From assembly GCA_011523655.1 (NCBI GenBank), contig WTGH01000038.1, positions 1-64,000 on the forward strand: a stretch of DNA of 64,000 nt, given 5' to 3'. A program made the translations under genes and the position numbers. Below, piece by piece: positions 15,155-23,384 of this stretch. Source of the stretch: Rhodospirillaceae bacterium (GTDB lineage: Bacteria; Pseudomonadota; Alphaproteobacteria; Bin65). The notes beneath the pieces were generated by a model, which made no database searches, was not told the DNA's origin, and saw nothing but the letters and a program-made list of their open reading frames with translations. The first letter of the stretch is position 1; each line of letters begins with the position of its first letter.

Positions 15155-16033
15155 ATGCCTGAACCGCCGGGCATGTCAGGGTTGCAGTCGAGAGCGCCGA
15201 ACGCCAACCAGGCCTGGTGGGACGGCCTGACGCAGCGCGCCCGCCGAGATACGCAGCGCCGCACGCGCGGCGACGGCGTGGCGCTCTACGCCATGACCTG
15301 CGGCTGGCTGAGCTGCGACCTCAGCGAGATGCTCGCCGGCGGCGAGGGCCGGATCACCTTCCCGATCCCGGCCTACCTGATCGACCATCCCAAGGGCCTC
15401 GTCCTGTTCGACACCGGCCTGCATCCGCACAGCATCGACGACCCGCATACCTTGGTCGGCCCGCTCGCGACCGCCTTCGACGTGCGCTCAAGGCCGGGCG
15501 ACGATATTGTTTCGCGTCTCGAAAGGCTGGACGTCGACCCCGGCCGCATCCGCTACATCGTCAATTCCCATCTGCATTTCGACCATACCGGCGGCAACGG
15601 ATTCGTCCCCAATGCACGCGTCGTCATTCAGCAGACCGAATGGGAGGCGGGCCGCATCCCGGAACTGATCGACGCCAACTTCTATAACCCGATCAACTAC
15701 GACCACGGCCATCTGGTGAAGCGGGTCGACGGCGAGTTCGACCTGTTCGGCGACGGCACGGTCGTGACCATCCCGACCTTCGGCCATACGCCGGGCCACC
15801 AGTCCCTGAAGCTCAGGCTGCCGGGTGGTGAGGTCGTCCTTGCCGCCGATGCCTGCTATTTCTGCCGGACCTTGGAGAATATGCATCTGCCGTCGCTGGT
15901 CTACGATCGCGCCAGGATGCTCGATTCGCTGCTCCTGCTGCGCAAGCTGCGGGGCAACGGCGCCCGGATATTCTTCGGCCACGACCCGGAATTCTGGCGC
16001 AGCATCCCGCAAGCACCGCGCAGCGTGGTTTGA
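15155..16033 (+). CDS. Metallo-beta-lactamase-fold hydrolase (N-acyl homoserine lactonase-like)
   Basis: A 292-aa MBL-fold enzyme. The dinuclear zinc motif SHLHFDHTGGN is intact. GHTPGHQS gives the third His, AADACY the bridging Asp and FFGHDPEFW the last His. The core layout (ITFPIPAYLIDHPKGLVLFDTGLHP near the start, then the long loop before the HxHxDH strand) resembles AHL lactonases of the AiiA/AttM type, which open the ring of acyl-homoserine lactones. Many relatives act on other lactones or esters, so quorum quenching is not established. ATG 15155 lacks a strong ribosome site; ATG 15173 is a possible alternative. It is the last gene of the operon. Confidence 0.85.
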   Translation: MPEPPGMSGLQSRAPNANQAWWDGLTQRARRDTQRRTRGDGVALYAMTCGWLSCDLSEMLAGGEGRITFPIPAYLIDHPKGLVLFDTGLHPHSIDDPHTLVGPLATAFDVRSRPGDDIVSRLERLDVDPGRIRYIVNSHLHFDHTGGNGFVPNARVVIQQTEWEAGRIPELIDANFYNPINYDHGHLVKRVDGEFDLFGDGTVVTIPTFGHTPGHQSLKLRLPGGEVVLAADACYFCRTLENMHLPSLVYDRARMLDSLLLLRKLRGNGARIFFGHDPEFWRSIPQAPRSVV

Positions 16034-16829
16034 CCAAGCTGCGGCGGCGTCGCATGCTGGCGACGGGTCATGAAACGGGGCTTACTTGTACAAAATATAT
16101 TTTGAACCAAAAGATTATGGAGACTCAGATTGGAACTCCGATCGAATGTCGGTCTCGCTGGTTGCGGACCTCTGCAATAGGACACCAATAGCATTTTTCC
16201 CGAGGTGATTTACCGAAGACAGCTTGAATAAGGCGCGGCGAATACAGACGACGTAATTTTCGCACGATGGCGTCAAGCATGGGAGGTCAACGACACTAGA
16301 TTGATGCCGGACGCTTCCGGCACGATGACGGGCACCCGCGCGGGCATTCGCGGGTGGAGCGAAGAATCAAGATATTCTGCAAGGTCGAGCCGGCTCACGC
16401 GGTAACCAATCGCGGATCCTTACATGACCCGCATACATGCTGCAATGCCTGGATCCACGCAGTGCCGAAAACGCGTACGCTTCAATCCCGTTTGCCGATT
16501 GTGCGAAAAATATCCCGGTGCTGCGCCGGTTGGTTAATGTCGTGTGCCGAGTTGCATAACAGGGCATAGACCCGATGTCTGAGGAGCACTCGGTGGTGAG
16601 CACGACTTTGGGCTTGCCGAATTGGGCGCAGCCTAGCGGTTGACACCCGCGGATTCTGGATCGACCTCGGACGGTCGCGGCCTGCCGTGACGATCCCAAC
16701 CTTCGTGCTCAAATTCTCGGCGCTCATGGTGCGCATCCCTCATCGCGTCGCTAGCGGCGTTTGTTCCCGTCCGGCTGAAGGCCCATGGTACCTGGAAAAC
16801 CGCGCCTACATCCTAAGTACCGTATCTCT
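16034..16829. other. Non-coding or degenerate stretch with a perfect AT palindrome
   Basis: About 800 bp follow the operon with no convincing gene. Composition drops to AT-rich at 16085-16125, including a perfect 14-bp palindrome CAAAATATATTTTG (16091-16104), which is unusual in this GC-rich window. A short match, ATGTCGGTCTCG (16146-16157), recurs at 162-173 and both continue to a translatable MSVS.VA.L.N, so these may be relics of one gene. Short open frames show no family resemblance. Confidence 0.5.
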
Positions 16830-17203
16830 ATGGTCATCCCTGTGCGAGCACGACCGCTCAAGCAGGATGCCGCTACCGAGCTCTGCCGGCATTCCACAAC
16901 CGCCTACCTGATCGTGCGCGCCGGGGTCGATCCAGCAGCGCGCGGCGCGTTTGACGTCTGGTACGAGACTGGGCACCTGCCTGACGCCGTCGCGGCCCTA
17001 GGCTCGGCGGACGCCTTGTCCGATTGGAGCAATGTCGAGGAGAACGTCCATATCTCCTTCTACATGTTACCCAACCTGCCTGCGGTGCGGAGTGTGGCGG
17101 CACCAGATTCTCTCAAGGGGGAGGATCGCAGCGTTCAGCCGCCACTGTGACGGCAAGGTCACCCGATCCCGCGACGCGACGGAGCCAATCCGGAAGATCA
17201 GAG
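16830..17203 (+). pseudogene. Frameshifted small dimeric alpha/beta-barrel-like gene
   Basis: The first part reads AYLIVRAGVDPAARGAFDVW then YETGHLPDAVAALGSADALS, followed by HISFYMLPNL. This resembles ~100-residue EthD/DUF4286-like proteins with a conserved WYE..HLPDA segment. At a run of five G (about 17116-17120) the frame breaks. Removing one G joins SLKG to RIAAFSRHCDGKVTRSRDAT, the expected C-terminal helix. It is therefore either an inactivated gene or a homopolymer sequencing error. The exact start is uncertain (ATG 16830 is the nearest). Function unknown. Confidence 0.55.
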
Positions 17204-17276
17204 CTTCCGTTCACGAAGCGCCGCGGCGGGAGAGCCGAAGTCGGAAAGCGGTCGGAGCGAAGAGAGAGATGCAAAC

Positions 17277-17492
17277 ATGCGGGGTCAGAAGTTCAGTTCA
17301 ATCCGTTTGCGTTACGAAGACGAAAGAGGCGGTGAGATCGTTATCCTTTTCGAAATGCAGCAAGACGGTCGAATTATGCATGAAATGACACAAGCTTGCT
17401 TGCTCGACGCCCAGCATCCTGTCAAGATTCTGTGCAAAAAGGATGGTCTCGAATTCGGTCCGGAAACCGCAAAGCGGATGGCAGCAACATGA
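17277..17492 (+). CDS. Small hypothetical protein coupled to the downstream hydrolase
   Basis: A 71-aa open frame (starts MRGQKFSSIRLRYEDERGGE) ending in TGA that overlaps the next ATG as ATGA (17489-17492), the arrangement of most true gene pairs here. AGAGAGAG lies upstream of the ATG. It is charged, without membrane segments or cysteine clusters except two single Cys. No family is recognised. The overlap is the main support; codon choice is less GC-biased than in neighbours, so it might also be chance. Confidence 0.4.
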   Translation: MRGQKFSSIRLRYEDERGGEIVILFEMQQDGRIMHEMTQACLLDAQHPVKILCKKDGLEFGPETAKRMAAT

Positions 17493-18262
17493 CAGACCTA
17501 TACATCGAAAAGGGATCGGGGCCGACGGTGGTCTTCAGTCATGGGACACTCATGGACGCGACGATGTTCGCACCGCAACTCGACTATCTTTCTGCTCGCT
17601 ACAGGGCTATTGCCTACAACAGCCGGGTTCTCGTCGGACCGAATATTGTACACTCGCTTGACGACTTGGCAGACGATTGCCACGCATTGCTCGATCAATT
17701 GCAAGTCGAAACCTGCGTTTTGGTCGGAATGTCCGTCGGCGGATTTATGGCCACGACATTCGCTTTGAAATATCAGAACCGTCTCGACGGCCTGGTCCTT
17801 ATCGGCGCCCCGTCGGTTTCGTTCAGTGCGGAGGACCAGGCAGCCTTCCGCAAGAAATTCAGCGAACTCGATGTCGAGGGGATGGTGCCTCGAGACTTTG
17901 CCGAATGGGTTGCCCCGCATTGTTTCGGCGAGACCACGCGTGCACGCAACAGGGCATTGGTCGACCATTGGATCGAACGCTGGACGACCGAAATTCCGGC
18001 CCGTGCCGTCTATCACCAGGGGCTTTCCTGGATCGCCAAGAGCGATGTTACCGAAAGGCTTCGCGAAATCGCCGTGCCGACCCTCATTGTGCACGCCGAA
18101 GAGGATTTCCAGAACCCGATCGAGAACGTGCGGCCCATGCTGGAAATGTTGCCGAACGCGACGTTGGCGCGCGTGCCGGAAGCGGGTCATAGCTCGAACT
18201 TGGAGAATCCGGATGTGGTCAACGATGCCATAGGCCGGTTCCTGGAGACGATCTACTCATAG
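17489..18262 (+). CDS. Alpha/beta hydrolase (HGTxMDxTMF group, enol-lactonase-like)
   Basis: A 257-aa cytoplasmic hydrolase beginning MTDLYIEKGSGPTVVFSHGT. The oxyanion segment is SHGTLMDATMFAPQ, the nucleophile elbow GMSVGGF, the acid probably HAEED, and the His is in EAGHSSN. The layout resembles 3-oxoadipate enol-lactonase and related esterases, but the substrate is not known. Three close paralogues lie at 28513-29289, 29360-30145 and 30408-31193. All share SHGTxMDxTMF, YNSRVL and CFGETT. It sits directly upstream of the Liv-type transporter operon but is separated by a 248-bp gap with its own candidate promoter. Confidence 0.85.
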   Translation: MTDLYIEKGSGPTVVFSHGTLMDATMFAPQLDYLSARYRAIAYNSRVLVGPNIVHSLDDLADDCHALLDQLQVETCVLVGMSVGGFMATTFALKYQNRLDGLVLIGAPSVSFSAEDQAAFRKKFSELDVEGMVPRDFAEWVAPHCFGETTRARNRALVDHWIERWTTEIPARAVYHQGLSWIAKSDVTERLREIAVPTLIVHAEEDFQNPIENVRPMLEMLPNATLARVPEAGHSSNLENPDVVNDAIGRFLETIYS

Positions 18263-18457
18263 GCGGCCTACTCATGGGCGGCACGCGCACCCGGGATGCG
18301 CGCGGCGGCTCGCCATTGCCGCCGGTCATCGGCATGCCCACTCGCCGGTCGAATCGTTTCAATCCGTCGGCCCGGCTTCCGGAGCCACCCCCTTCCCGCG
18401 ACAATGCGAGGACGGAGAGTTTCAGGCGCGGATTCAGGCGGGTGCGGGCGCACGAGG

Positions 18458-18486
18458 TTGTTGCACCGCCTGCGGCGTGATATGCT
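18458..18486 (+). promoter_or_regulatory. Candidate sigma70 promoter for the Liv/Hyu operon
   Basis: TTGTTG (18458-18463), a 17-nt spacer and TATGCT (18481-18486) lie 24 nt upstream of the binding-protein ATG at 18511. A strong GGGAGGGG ribosome site lies in between. The spacing is ideal; the hexamers are moderate matches. Confidence 0.45.
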
Positions 18487-18510
18487 TGCGCACAAAGCTG
18501 GGAGGGGAAA

Positions 18511-19671
18511 ATGTTTCGAAATATTCTTGCTGCGTTTACAGCGATTGGCTTGGCGACCCTTGGCGCCGGACAGGCATCGGCGCAGTCGTTCGATTGTGCG
18601 GGCGGGGCCATCACCATTGGGATGGCTAAAGCGCAAACCGGCGGTTTCGCCTTTTTCGACAATGTCGATGCGCGGGGCGCGCTTATCGCCATCGAACAGA
18701 TCAACGAAAAGGGCGGTATCGGAGGCTGCCCGATCAAGGTCATACGCGGCGATACGCAATCCGATCCGGCCAAGGCGCGTCAGGTTGCCGAGGAACTTAT
18801 CGCACAGGGCGCTCAGCTTCTGATCGTGCCGGCGGATTTCGACATCGGCGTGGGTGCGTCTCAGGCAGCGCAGGCGGCCGGCATTCTCAGCTTCTCTTGC
18901 GCGGCATCGTCGACGGCGTGGACACAGGCGGTCGGGCCGCATCATTTTACGGCCGCGATTACGATTGAGGATTCGGGCAAGGCTCAAGCGGTGTTCGCCA
19001 ACCAGAAAGGCTGGAAGCGGATGTACGTCGTGGTCAACGCCGCTTTCAACTTCTTTACGGCGTTGGAAAAGACCTTTCGCGATAACTTTGCCGGTGAAAT
19101 CGTTGCTACCGACACCGTCGCCAACGATGCAACCGACTACTCCGCGAACGTGTCCAAGATTCGCCGGCTTGGCGACAAGGTCGACGCGGTTTACCTGAAC
19201 GACTACTTCCCGCATGTGGGAACTTTCATCCGGCAGCTCCGCGCTGCCGGCGTCAATCTGCCGATTCTGGGGAATTCGACTTTTTCTTCCAAGGCGCTGC
19301 CCAAAGTTGTCGGCGCGAAGGCGCTGAGCAACGTCTATTACATTGCGCAGGGCTTTTATGAGGGGCGAAACCTCGATCCGGCGGTTGCCGATCTCGTGAA
19401 GCGCTACGAGAAAAAGTACGGAACGTTTCCGGAGAACCTGAATGTGCTCCCCGGTTATCAGGGGATGCTGTTGCTGGCGGATGCGTTAAGAAAAGCCGGT
19501 TCCGTGGATGCCGCAAAGATCTCTGCGGCTCTGAGTAGCCAGACCAACGTTGCGCTGCCAGGATCCACGCTTTACCGCTGGAAGAATCGCCATCCGGTAC
19601 GCAGCGCGACCGTGATCGGGTTCGACGCCAAAGGCGAGTTCGTGAAGGTGCAGTCAGTCGATCCTCGCTGA
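18511..19671 (+). CDS. Branched-chain amino-acid-type ABC transporter substrate-binding protein (LivK-like)
   Basis: A 386-aa exported protein. A signal peptide (MFRNILAAFTAIGLATLGAG) ends near ASA-Q at residue 25. The mature protein has the type 1 binding fold of the Leu/Ile/Val receptor family: ITIGMAKAQTGGFAFFDNVD, GALIAIEQINEKGGIGG, ARQVAEELIAQGAQLLI and a C-terminal GFDAKGEFVKVQ. The family binds amino acids, amides, urea and aromatic acids. GGGAGGGG precedes the ATG. It opens an operon running into LivGFHM and HyuAB, so a cyclic amide, hydantoin or related acid is a reasonable guess for the ligand. Confidence 0.9.
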   Translation: MFRNILAAFTAIGLATLGAGQASAQSFDCAGGAITIGMAKAQTGGFAFFDNVDARGALIAIEQINEKGGIGGCPIKVIRGDTQSDPAKARQVAEELIAQGAQLLIVPADFDIGVGASQAAQAAGILSFSCAASSTAWTQAVGPHHFTAAITIEDSGKAQAVFANQKGWKRMYVVVNAAFNFFTALEKTFRDNFAGEIVATDTVANDATDYSANVSKIRRLGDKVDAVYLNDYFPHVGTFIRQLRAAGVNLPILGNSTFSSKALPKVVGAKALSNVYYIAQGFYEGRNLDPAVADLVKRYEKKYGTFPENLNVLPGYQGMLLLADALRKAGSVDAAKISAALSSQTNVALPGSTLYRWKNRHPVRSATVIGFDAKGEFVKVQSVDPR

Positions 19672-19679
19672 ACGCGACA

Positions 19680-20450
19680 ATGGGCTCGCCAGCGGCTGGG
19701 CGGACATCGCCGGCGCCGGCACTTAGCGCTCTTGGCATCGAGAAACGGTTTGCCGGCGTTACCGCCCTCGACGGGGTCGACATCGAGGTCGGGCAGGGAG
19801 AGACGTTGGGGTTGCTCGGCCCCAACGGGTCGGGAAAGACGACGCTGGTCAATTGTGTCTCGGGCGTCGTCCGCCCGAATGCCGGCCGCGTCCTGATCGA
19901 CGGGATCGAGATCGGTCACCTGTCTCGCGACCGCCGGGCTCGTGCCGGTCTGATACGCACCTACCAAAACCTGCGGCTGTTTACCGATCTGACGGTCGCG
20001 GAGAACATCGAGGTCGGGCTCCTCGCGCAGCGGGGCCGCCCTCGTGAGCAACGTCGGAACCTGGTTCGTCGCTCCCTTGCCGAGCAGGGTCTTGAAGACG
20101 TTGCTCGATTGCCGGTCAGCGAACTCCCCTATGGCGCCCAGAAGCGCGTGGAGGTGGCGCGAGCGCTTGTGTCGGAACCGAAGGTCCTGTTGCTCGACGA
20201 ACCGGGCGCGGGGCTGGGTAGCAGCGAAACGGAACTTCTCTCGGAAGCGCTTCGCTCCGCCCGCTCGAGGTTCTCCTGCGCCATGCTGATGATCGACCAC
20301 AACGTTAACCTCATCATGGGCCTGTCGGACCGGATCGTGGTTCTTTCCGACGGGAAGGTGCTGCGTTCCGGAACACCGGCCGAAATCGCCGGCGACCCGG
20401 AGGTCATCAGCGTGTATCTGGGCCAGGTTCCGCAGAAGCTTCCCCGATGA
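19680..20450 (+). CDS. ABC transporter ATP-binding protein (LivG-like)
   Basis: A 256-aa ATPase. Walker A is GPNGSGKTTLVN, the Q-loop follows at RTYQNLRLF, the signature is LPYGAQKRVEVARAL (an LPYG variant common in LivG) and Walker B is VLLLDEPGAGLG, with H-loop MIDHN. The ORF begins 8 nt after the binding-protein stop and ends with an ATGA overlap into the second ATPase. The two form the cytoplasmic heterodimer that drives uptake. Confidence 0.92.
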   Translation: MGSPAAGRTSPAPALSALGIEKRFAGVTALDGVDIEVGQGETLGLLGPNGSGKTTLVNCVSGVVRPNAGRVLIDGIEIGHLSRDRRARAGLIRTYQNLRLFTDLTVAENIEVGLLAQRGRPREQRRNLVRRSLAEQGLEDVARLPVSELPYGAQKRVEVARALVSEPKVLLLDEPGAGLGSSETELLSEALRSARSRFSCAMLMIDHNVNLIMGLSDRIVVLSDGKVLRSGTPAEIAGDPEVISVYLGQVPQKLPR

Positions 20451-21181
20451 TCGAACTCCGAGGCGCAGCGACTGGGTACGGAGCGATCCCCGTCTTCGAG
20501 AATATGAGCTTTGCCGTCGGGAAGGGGAGCGCGATGGCGATCGCGGGCCCGAACGGCGCCGGCAAGACGACGCTCCTGCTCCTCATGGCGGGTATGCTTC
20601 CGCTGTGGCGGGGCGCCATGCATGTCGCCGGGAACGACGTGAGCGCGCTCGGCGCCGAAGAGAGAATTGGGGTCGGCGTCGTGCTGTGTCCGGAAGGGAG
20701 ACGGATTTTCTCGACACTCACAGTCGAAGAGAATCTTCAACTGGGCGCAACCACGATACGCCGCAGCCTGCACAGGTCCGGTGTCCGCCGTGCGATCAAC
20801 GACGGTCTCGAACAGGTCTATTCCATGTTTCCCATTCTGCGCGAGCGCCGTCATGGATCGGGCGGGGCGCTTTCGGGCGGGCAACAGCAGATGCTGGCGA
20901 TCGGGCGCGCCCTCATGTCGAGGCCGGCGGTATTGTTGCTGGACGAGCCGTCGCTCGGACTTGCGCCGCTCATTGTCGACGAGGTCTACGCGCACCTCGA
21001 GGAGCTGAAGCGGAGCGGTTTGACGATCGTCGTGGTCGAGGAAGCGGCAAGCCGGGTCATGAGCTTTGCAGACACTGCGCTTGTTCTCAGGAACGGTCGG
21101 GTGATCCTGCAAGGCGATGCGAAAGAGGTTTCGGAACACCTCGATCTCGCCAAGGCCTACGTTGGCGGCGGCGCCGGATGA
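20447..21181 (+). CDS. ABC transporter ATP-binding protein (LivF-like)
   Basis: A 244-aa ATPase and partner of the preceding LivG-like subunit. Walker A is GPNGAGKTTLLL, followed by CPEGRRIFSTLTVEENL, which is diagnostic for LivF, then the signature LSGGQQQMLAIGRAL and Walker B VLLLDEPSLGLAP. It overlaps both neighbours by four bases (ATGA), so translation is coupled through the ATPases into the permease. Confidence 0.92.
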   Translation: MIELRGAATGYGAIPVFENMSFAVGKGSAMAIAGPNGAGKTTLLLLMAGMLPLWRGAMHVAGNDVSALGAEERIGVGVVLCPEGRRIFSTLTVEENLQLGATTIRRSLHRSGVRRAINDGLEQVYSMFPILRERRHGSGGALSGGQQQMLAIGRALMSRPAVLLLDEPSLGLAPLIVDEVYAHLEELKRSGLTIVVVEEAASRVMSFADTALVLRNGRVILQGDAKEVSEHLDLAKAYVGGGAG

Positions 21182-22068
21182 TGGTCGCTTCGTTACAGGT
21201 CATCGTCGACGGCCTCAGCATCGGCTCGACCTATGCGCTGCTTGCGTTGGGCCTCAGCCTTGTCTTCAGCGTGATGGGCTTCGTGAATTTCGCCTATGGA
21301 TCGCTCATCGTCTGGGCGGGGTACGCCATCGCGGTAACGGATTCGGTGGGCGCGCCCTATGCGTTGACGATTCTGGTCATGGTGGTGTTCACGGTTGTCC
21401 TTTCCATAGCGATGGGGCGTTTTGCCTTCCGTCCCTTCATCACGGCACCGCCGGCCACTCTCCTGCTGACCTCGTTCGGCGTTGCCCTCGCGCTCCAGGC
21501 GGTTGCGATCTTCGTCTTCGGCGAGGCGCCGAGGCATGTGCCGACCCCACCCGTGTTGATCGAATCGGTCTCCGTCGGCGGGGTCCGAATCTCGCTGCTT
21601 CAAATCCTGGCGCTGGGGCTCAGCGTAATCGTGCTGGTGGCGCTGAATCTGCTTATTCAGCGGACGACGTTCGGTATCGAGATTCGGGCCGCTGCCGAGG
21701 ACAGCAAAGCGGCACAGCTTATGGGCGTCCGGCCGCCGAAGGTTCTGCTTGTCGTCTTCGCTATCAGCGGAGTCGTCGCCGCCGTCGTCGCCTTCGTTTG
21801 GTTTGCCCGCATCGGGACCGTCGACCCGAGAGCAGATTTGACGCCGACGCTCAAGGCGTTCATTGCTGTCGTGCTGGGCGGCCTTGGGACCATTCGCGGG
21901 CCGGTGATCGGCGGTCTTCTGCTGGGCCTGTTCGAGAGCGTCCTCGCCAGCTTCCTGACCACCAATCTCCTTGCGTTCCAATCCGCGTTCGCCTTCGGCC
22001 TGGTGATTCTCGTCCTGATTCTGCGGCCCCAGGGCGTGGCCGGCCGCGTCGTCGAACTGGCCAAGTGA
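21178..22068 (+). CDS. ABC transporter permease (LivH-like)
   Basis: A 296-aa inner-membrane permease with about eight hydrophobic segments. LivH hallmarks are GLSIGSTYALLALGLSLVFS near the start, FGIEIRAAAEDSKAAQLMGV (the coupling loop to the ATPase) and LGGLGTIRGPVIGGLLLG near the end. The start is ATGATG at 21178/21181, both in frame; the first gives ATGA coupling with the ATPase. Confidence 0.92.
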   Translation: MMVASLQVIVDGLSIGSTYALLALGLSLVFSVMGFVNFAYGSLIVWAGYAIAVTDSVGAPYALTILVMVVFTVVLSIAMGRFAFRPFITAPPATLLLTSFGVALALQAVAIFVFGEAPRHVPTPPVLIESVSVGGVRISLLQILALGLSVIVLVALNLLIQRTTFGIEIRAAAEDSKAAQLMGVRPPKVLLVVFAISGVVAAVVAFVWFARIGTVDPRADLTPTLKAFIAVVLGGLGTIRGPVIGGLLLGLFESVLASFLTTNLLAFQSAFAFGLVILVLILRPQGVAGRVVELAK

Positions 22069-23168
22069 TGCGGCTCGGCCTTACCCACGACCGCGGGCCC
22101 GGCCCACTTGCTCTCATGGGCACCGTCACCGGCGGAACGACGATTGTGATCGCGATTTCCATCGCGGTTCTGATCTGGGTTTGGGCGGCGGGCGGACGGT
22201 CCGAAAGCCTGCTGGTCAACGTCGGCATCACGGCGATCATGGTCATCGGCTATCAGGTTTTCGTCGGCAACACCGGTATCGTTTCATTCGGTCACCCCGC
22301 CTTCGTTGCGATCGGCGCCTATGTCGGCGGCCTCGTCGCTGTCCCGTCCGGAATCAAGAGCGCGATTCTGCCCGACCTTCCTCATTGGCTGATGAATCTC
22401 TCGGTCGGATTCTACCCGTCGATTCTCATTGGAGGTGCAGCCGCCGGGCTCGCGGCGCTGGTAGTCGGGCCCATCGTCATGCGGCTTTCGGGCGCCACGG
22501 CGGGCATCATGACCTTCGGCCTTCTCGTCATCACCAACGAAGTGATCCGCAACCTGGATCAGTTCACGCGAGGTACGCAGACCTTTTTCGGGGTACCCAA
22601 GGCTTCGGGCCTCCTGGACGTTTACGGTCTTCTTTGCGCGCTGACCGCCGTGAGCCTGGCGTACAAATTTTCCCGTTTCGGACTGCGGACAAGGGCGGCG
22701 CGGGACGATCCTCTGGCTGCCGAAACCTCGGGCATCAACGTCGTGCGGACCAGGGTCGGCGCCTGGGTGTTGTCTGCCTCGATAACCGGCGTCGCCGGCG
22801 TGCTGCTGGCGCACCAGCTCACGGCCTTCTCGCCGCAGTCCTTCTTCATAACCATGGTTATTCCCGTCATGGTCATGGCGGTTCTCGGCGGGACCGCGAG
22901 CATCATAGGCGGCGTCGCCGGCGTCGTGGTGATTTCCGCCTGGCTGGAGTTCATGCGCGGCATCGAAGGGGGCTCGCTGTTCGGCCTCGTCGAGATTCCT
23001 TCGATCTTCGGTATCTCGCAACTGACGCTGGGAGTCGGATTGATCCTGGTTCTCCGATTGCGGCCGCGGGGCATTTTCGGGTCGACGGAGTTCGCCTGGC
23101 GGCTAAGTGGCAGCAGGCCCAGAGACCGGGACCCAGACCGAGGCGCCACACAGGGGCAGGGAGAGTGA
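22068..23168 (+). CDS. ABC transporter permease (LivM-like)
   Basis: A 366-aa permease and partner of LivH. VGNTGIVSFGHPAFVAIGAY and the coupling region RAARDDPLAAETSGINVV are typical of LivM, as is VLGGTASIIGGVAGVVV. The start ATG 22068 overlaps the previous stop as TGATG. The C-terminal ~25 residues are hydrophilic and repetitive (RPRDRDPDRGATQGQGE). A 216-bp gap without a recognisable gene separates it from hyuA. Confidence 0.92.
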   Translation: MRLGLTHDRGPGPLALMGTVTGGTTIVIAISIAVLIWVWAAGGRSESLLVNVGITAIMVIGYQVFVGNTGIVSFGHPAFVAIGAYVGGLVAVPSGIKSAILPDLPHWLMNLSVGFYPSILIGGAAAGLAALVVGPIVMRLSGATAGIMTFGLLVITNEVIRNLDQFTRGTQTFFGVPKASGLLDVYGLLCALTAVSLAYKFSRFGLRTRAARDDPLAAETSGINVVRTRVGAWVLSASITGVAGVLLAHQLTAFSPQSFFITMVIPVMVMAVLGGTASIIGGVAGVVVISAWLEFMRGIEGGSLFGLVEIPSIFGISQLTLGVGLILVLRLRPRGIFGSTEFAWRLSGSRPRDRDPDRGATQGQGE

Positions 23169-23384
23169 GACCCTTCGAGATCGAACGGTCGAGATCGAAG
23201 GTCCATCACGGACAGCGGGCATTGACTTCGACGATTGCCTCTCGGATTGAGCGGGGGCGTGCCCTAGGAGGACCGACGTCCGGAAGTGTGTTCGCTGCGT
23301 TCGTCGCGAGGCATCGGCCGGTCCGCACGGGCGCCGCCGTCCCGGTCGCAACCGGGCTGACCCCGATCGGCATCCGGCGCAGCC

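Noticed and set aside
15155..16033. Firm assignment of the MBL enzyme as a quorum-quenching lactonase
   Set aside because: The HxHxDH motif and layout fit, but many relatives act on other substrates and no quorum-sensing gene is in the window.
16482..16736. Short minus-strand open frames in the post-operon gap
   Set aside because: Arg/His-rich translations without ribosome sites or family resemblance.
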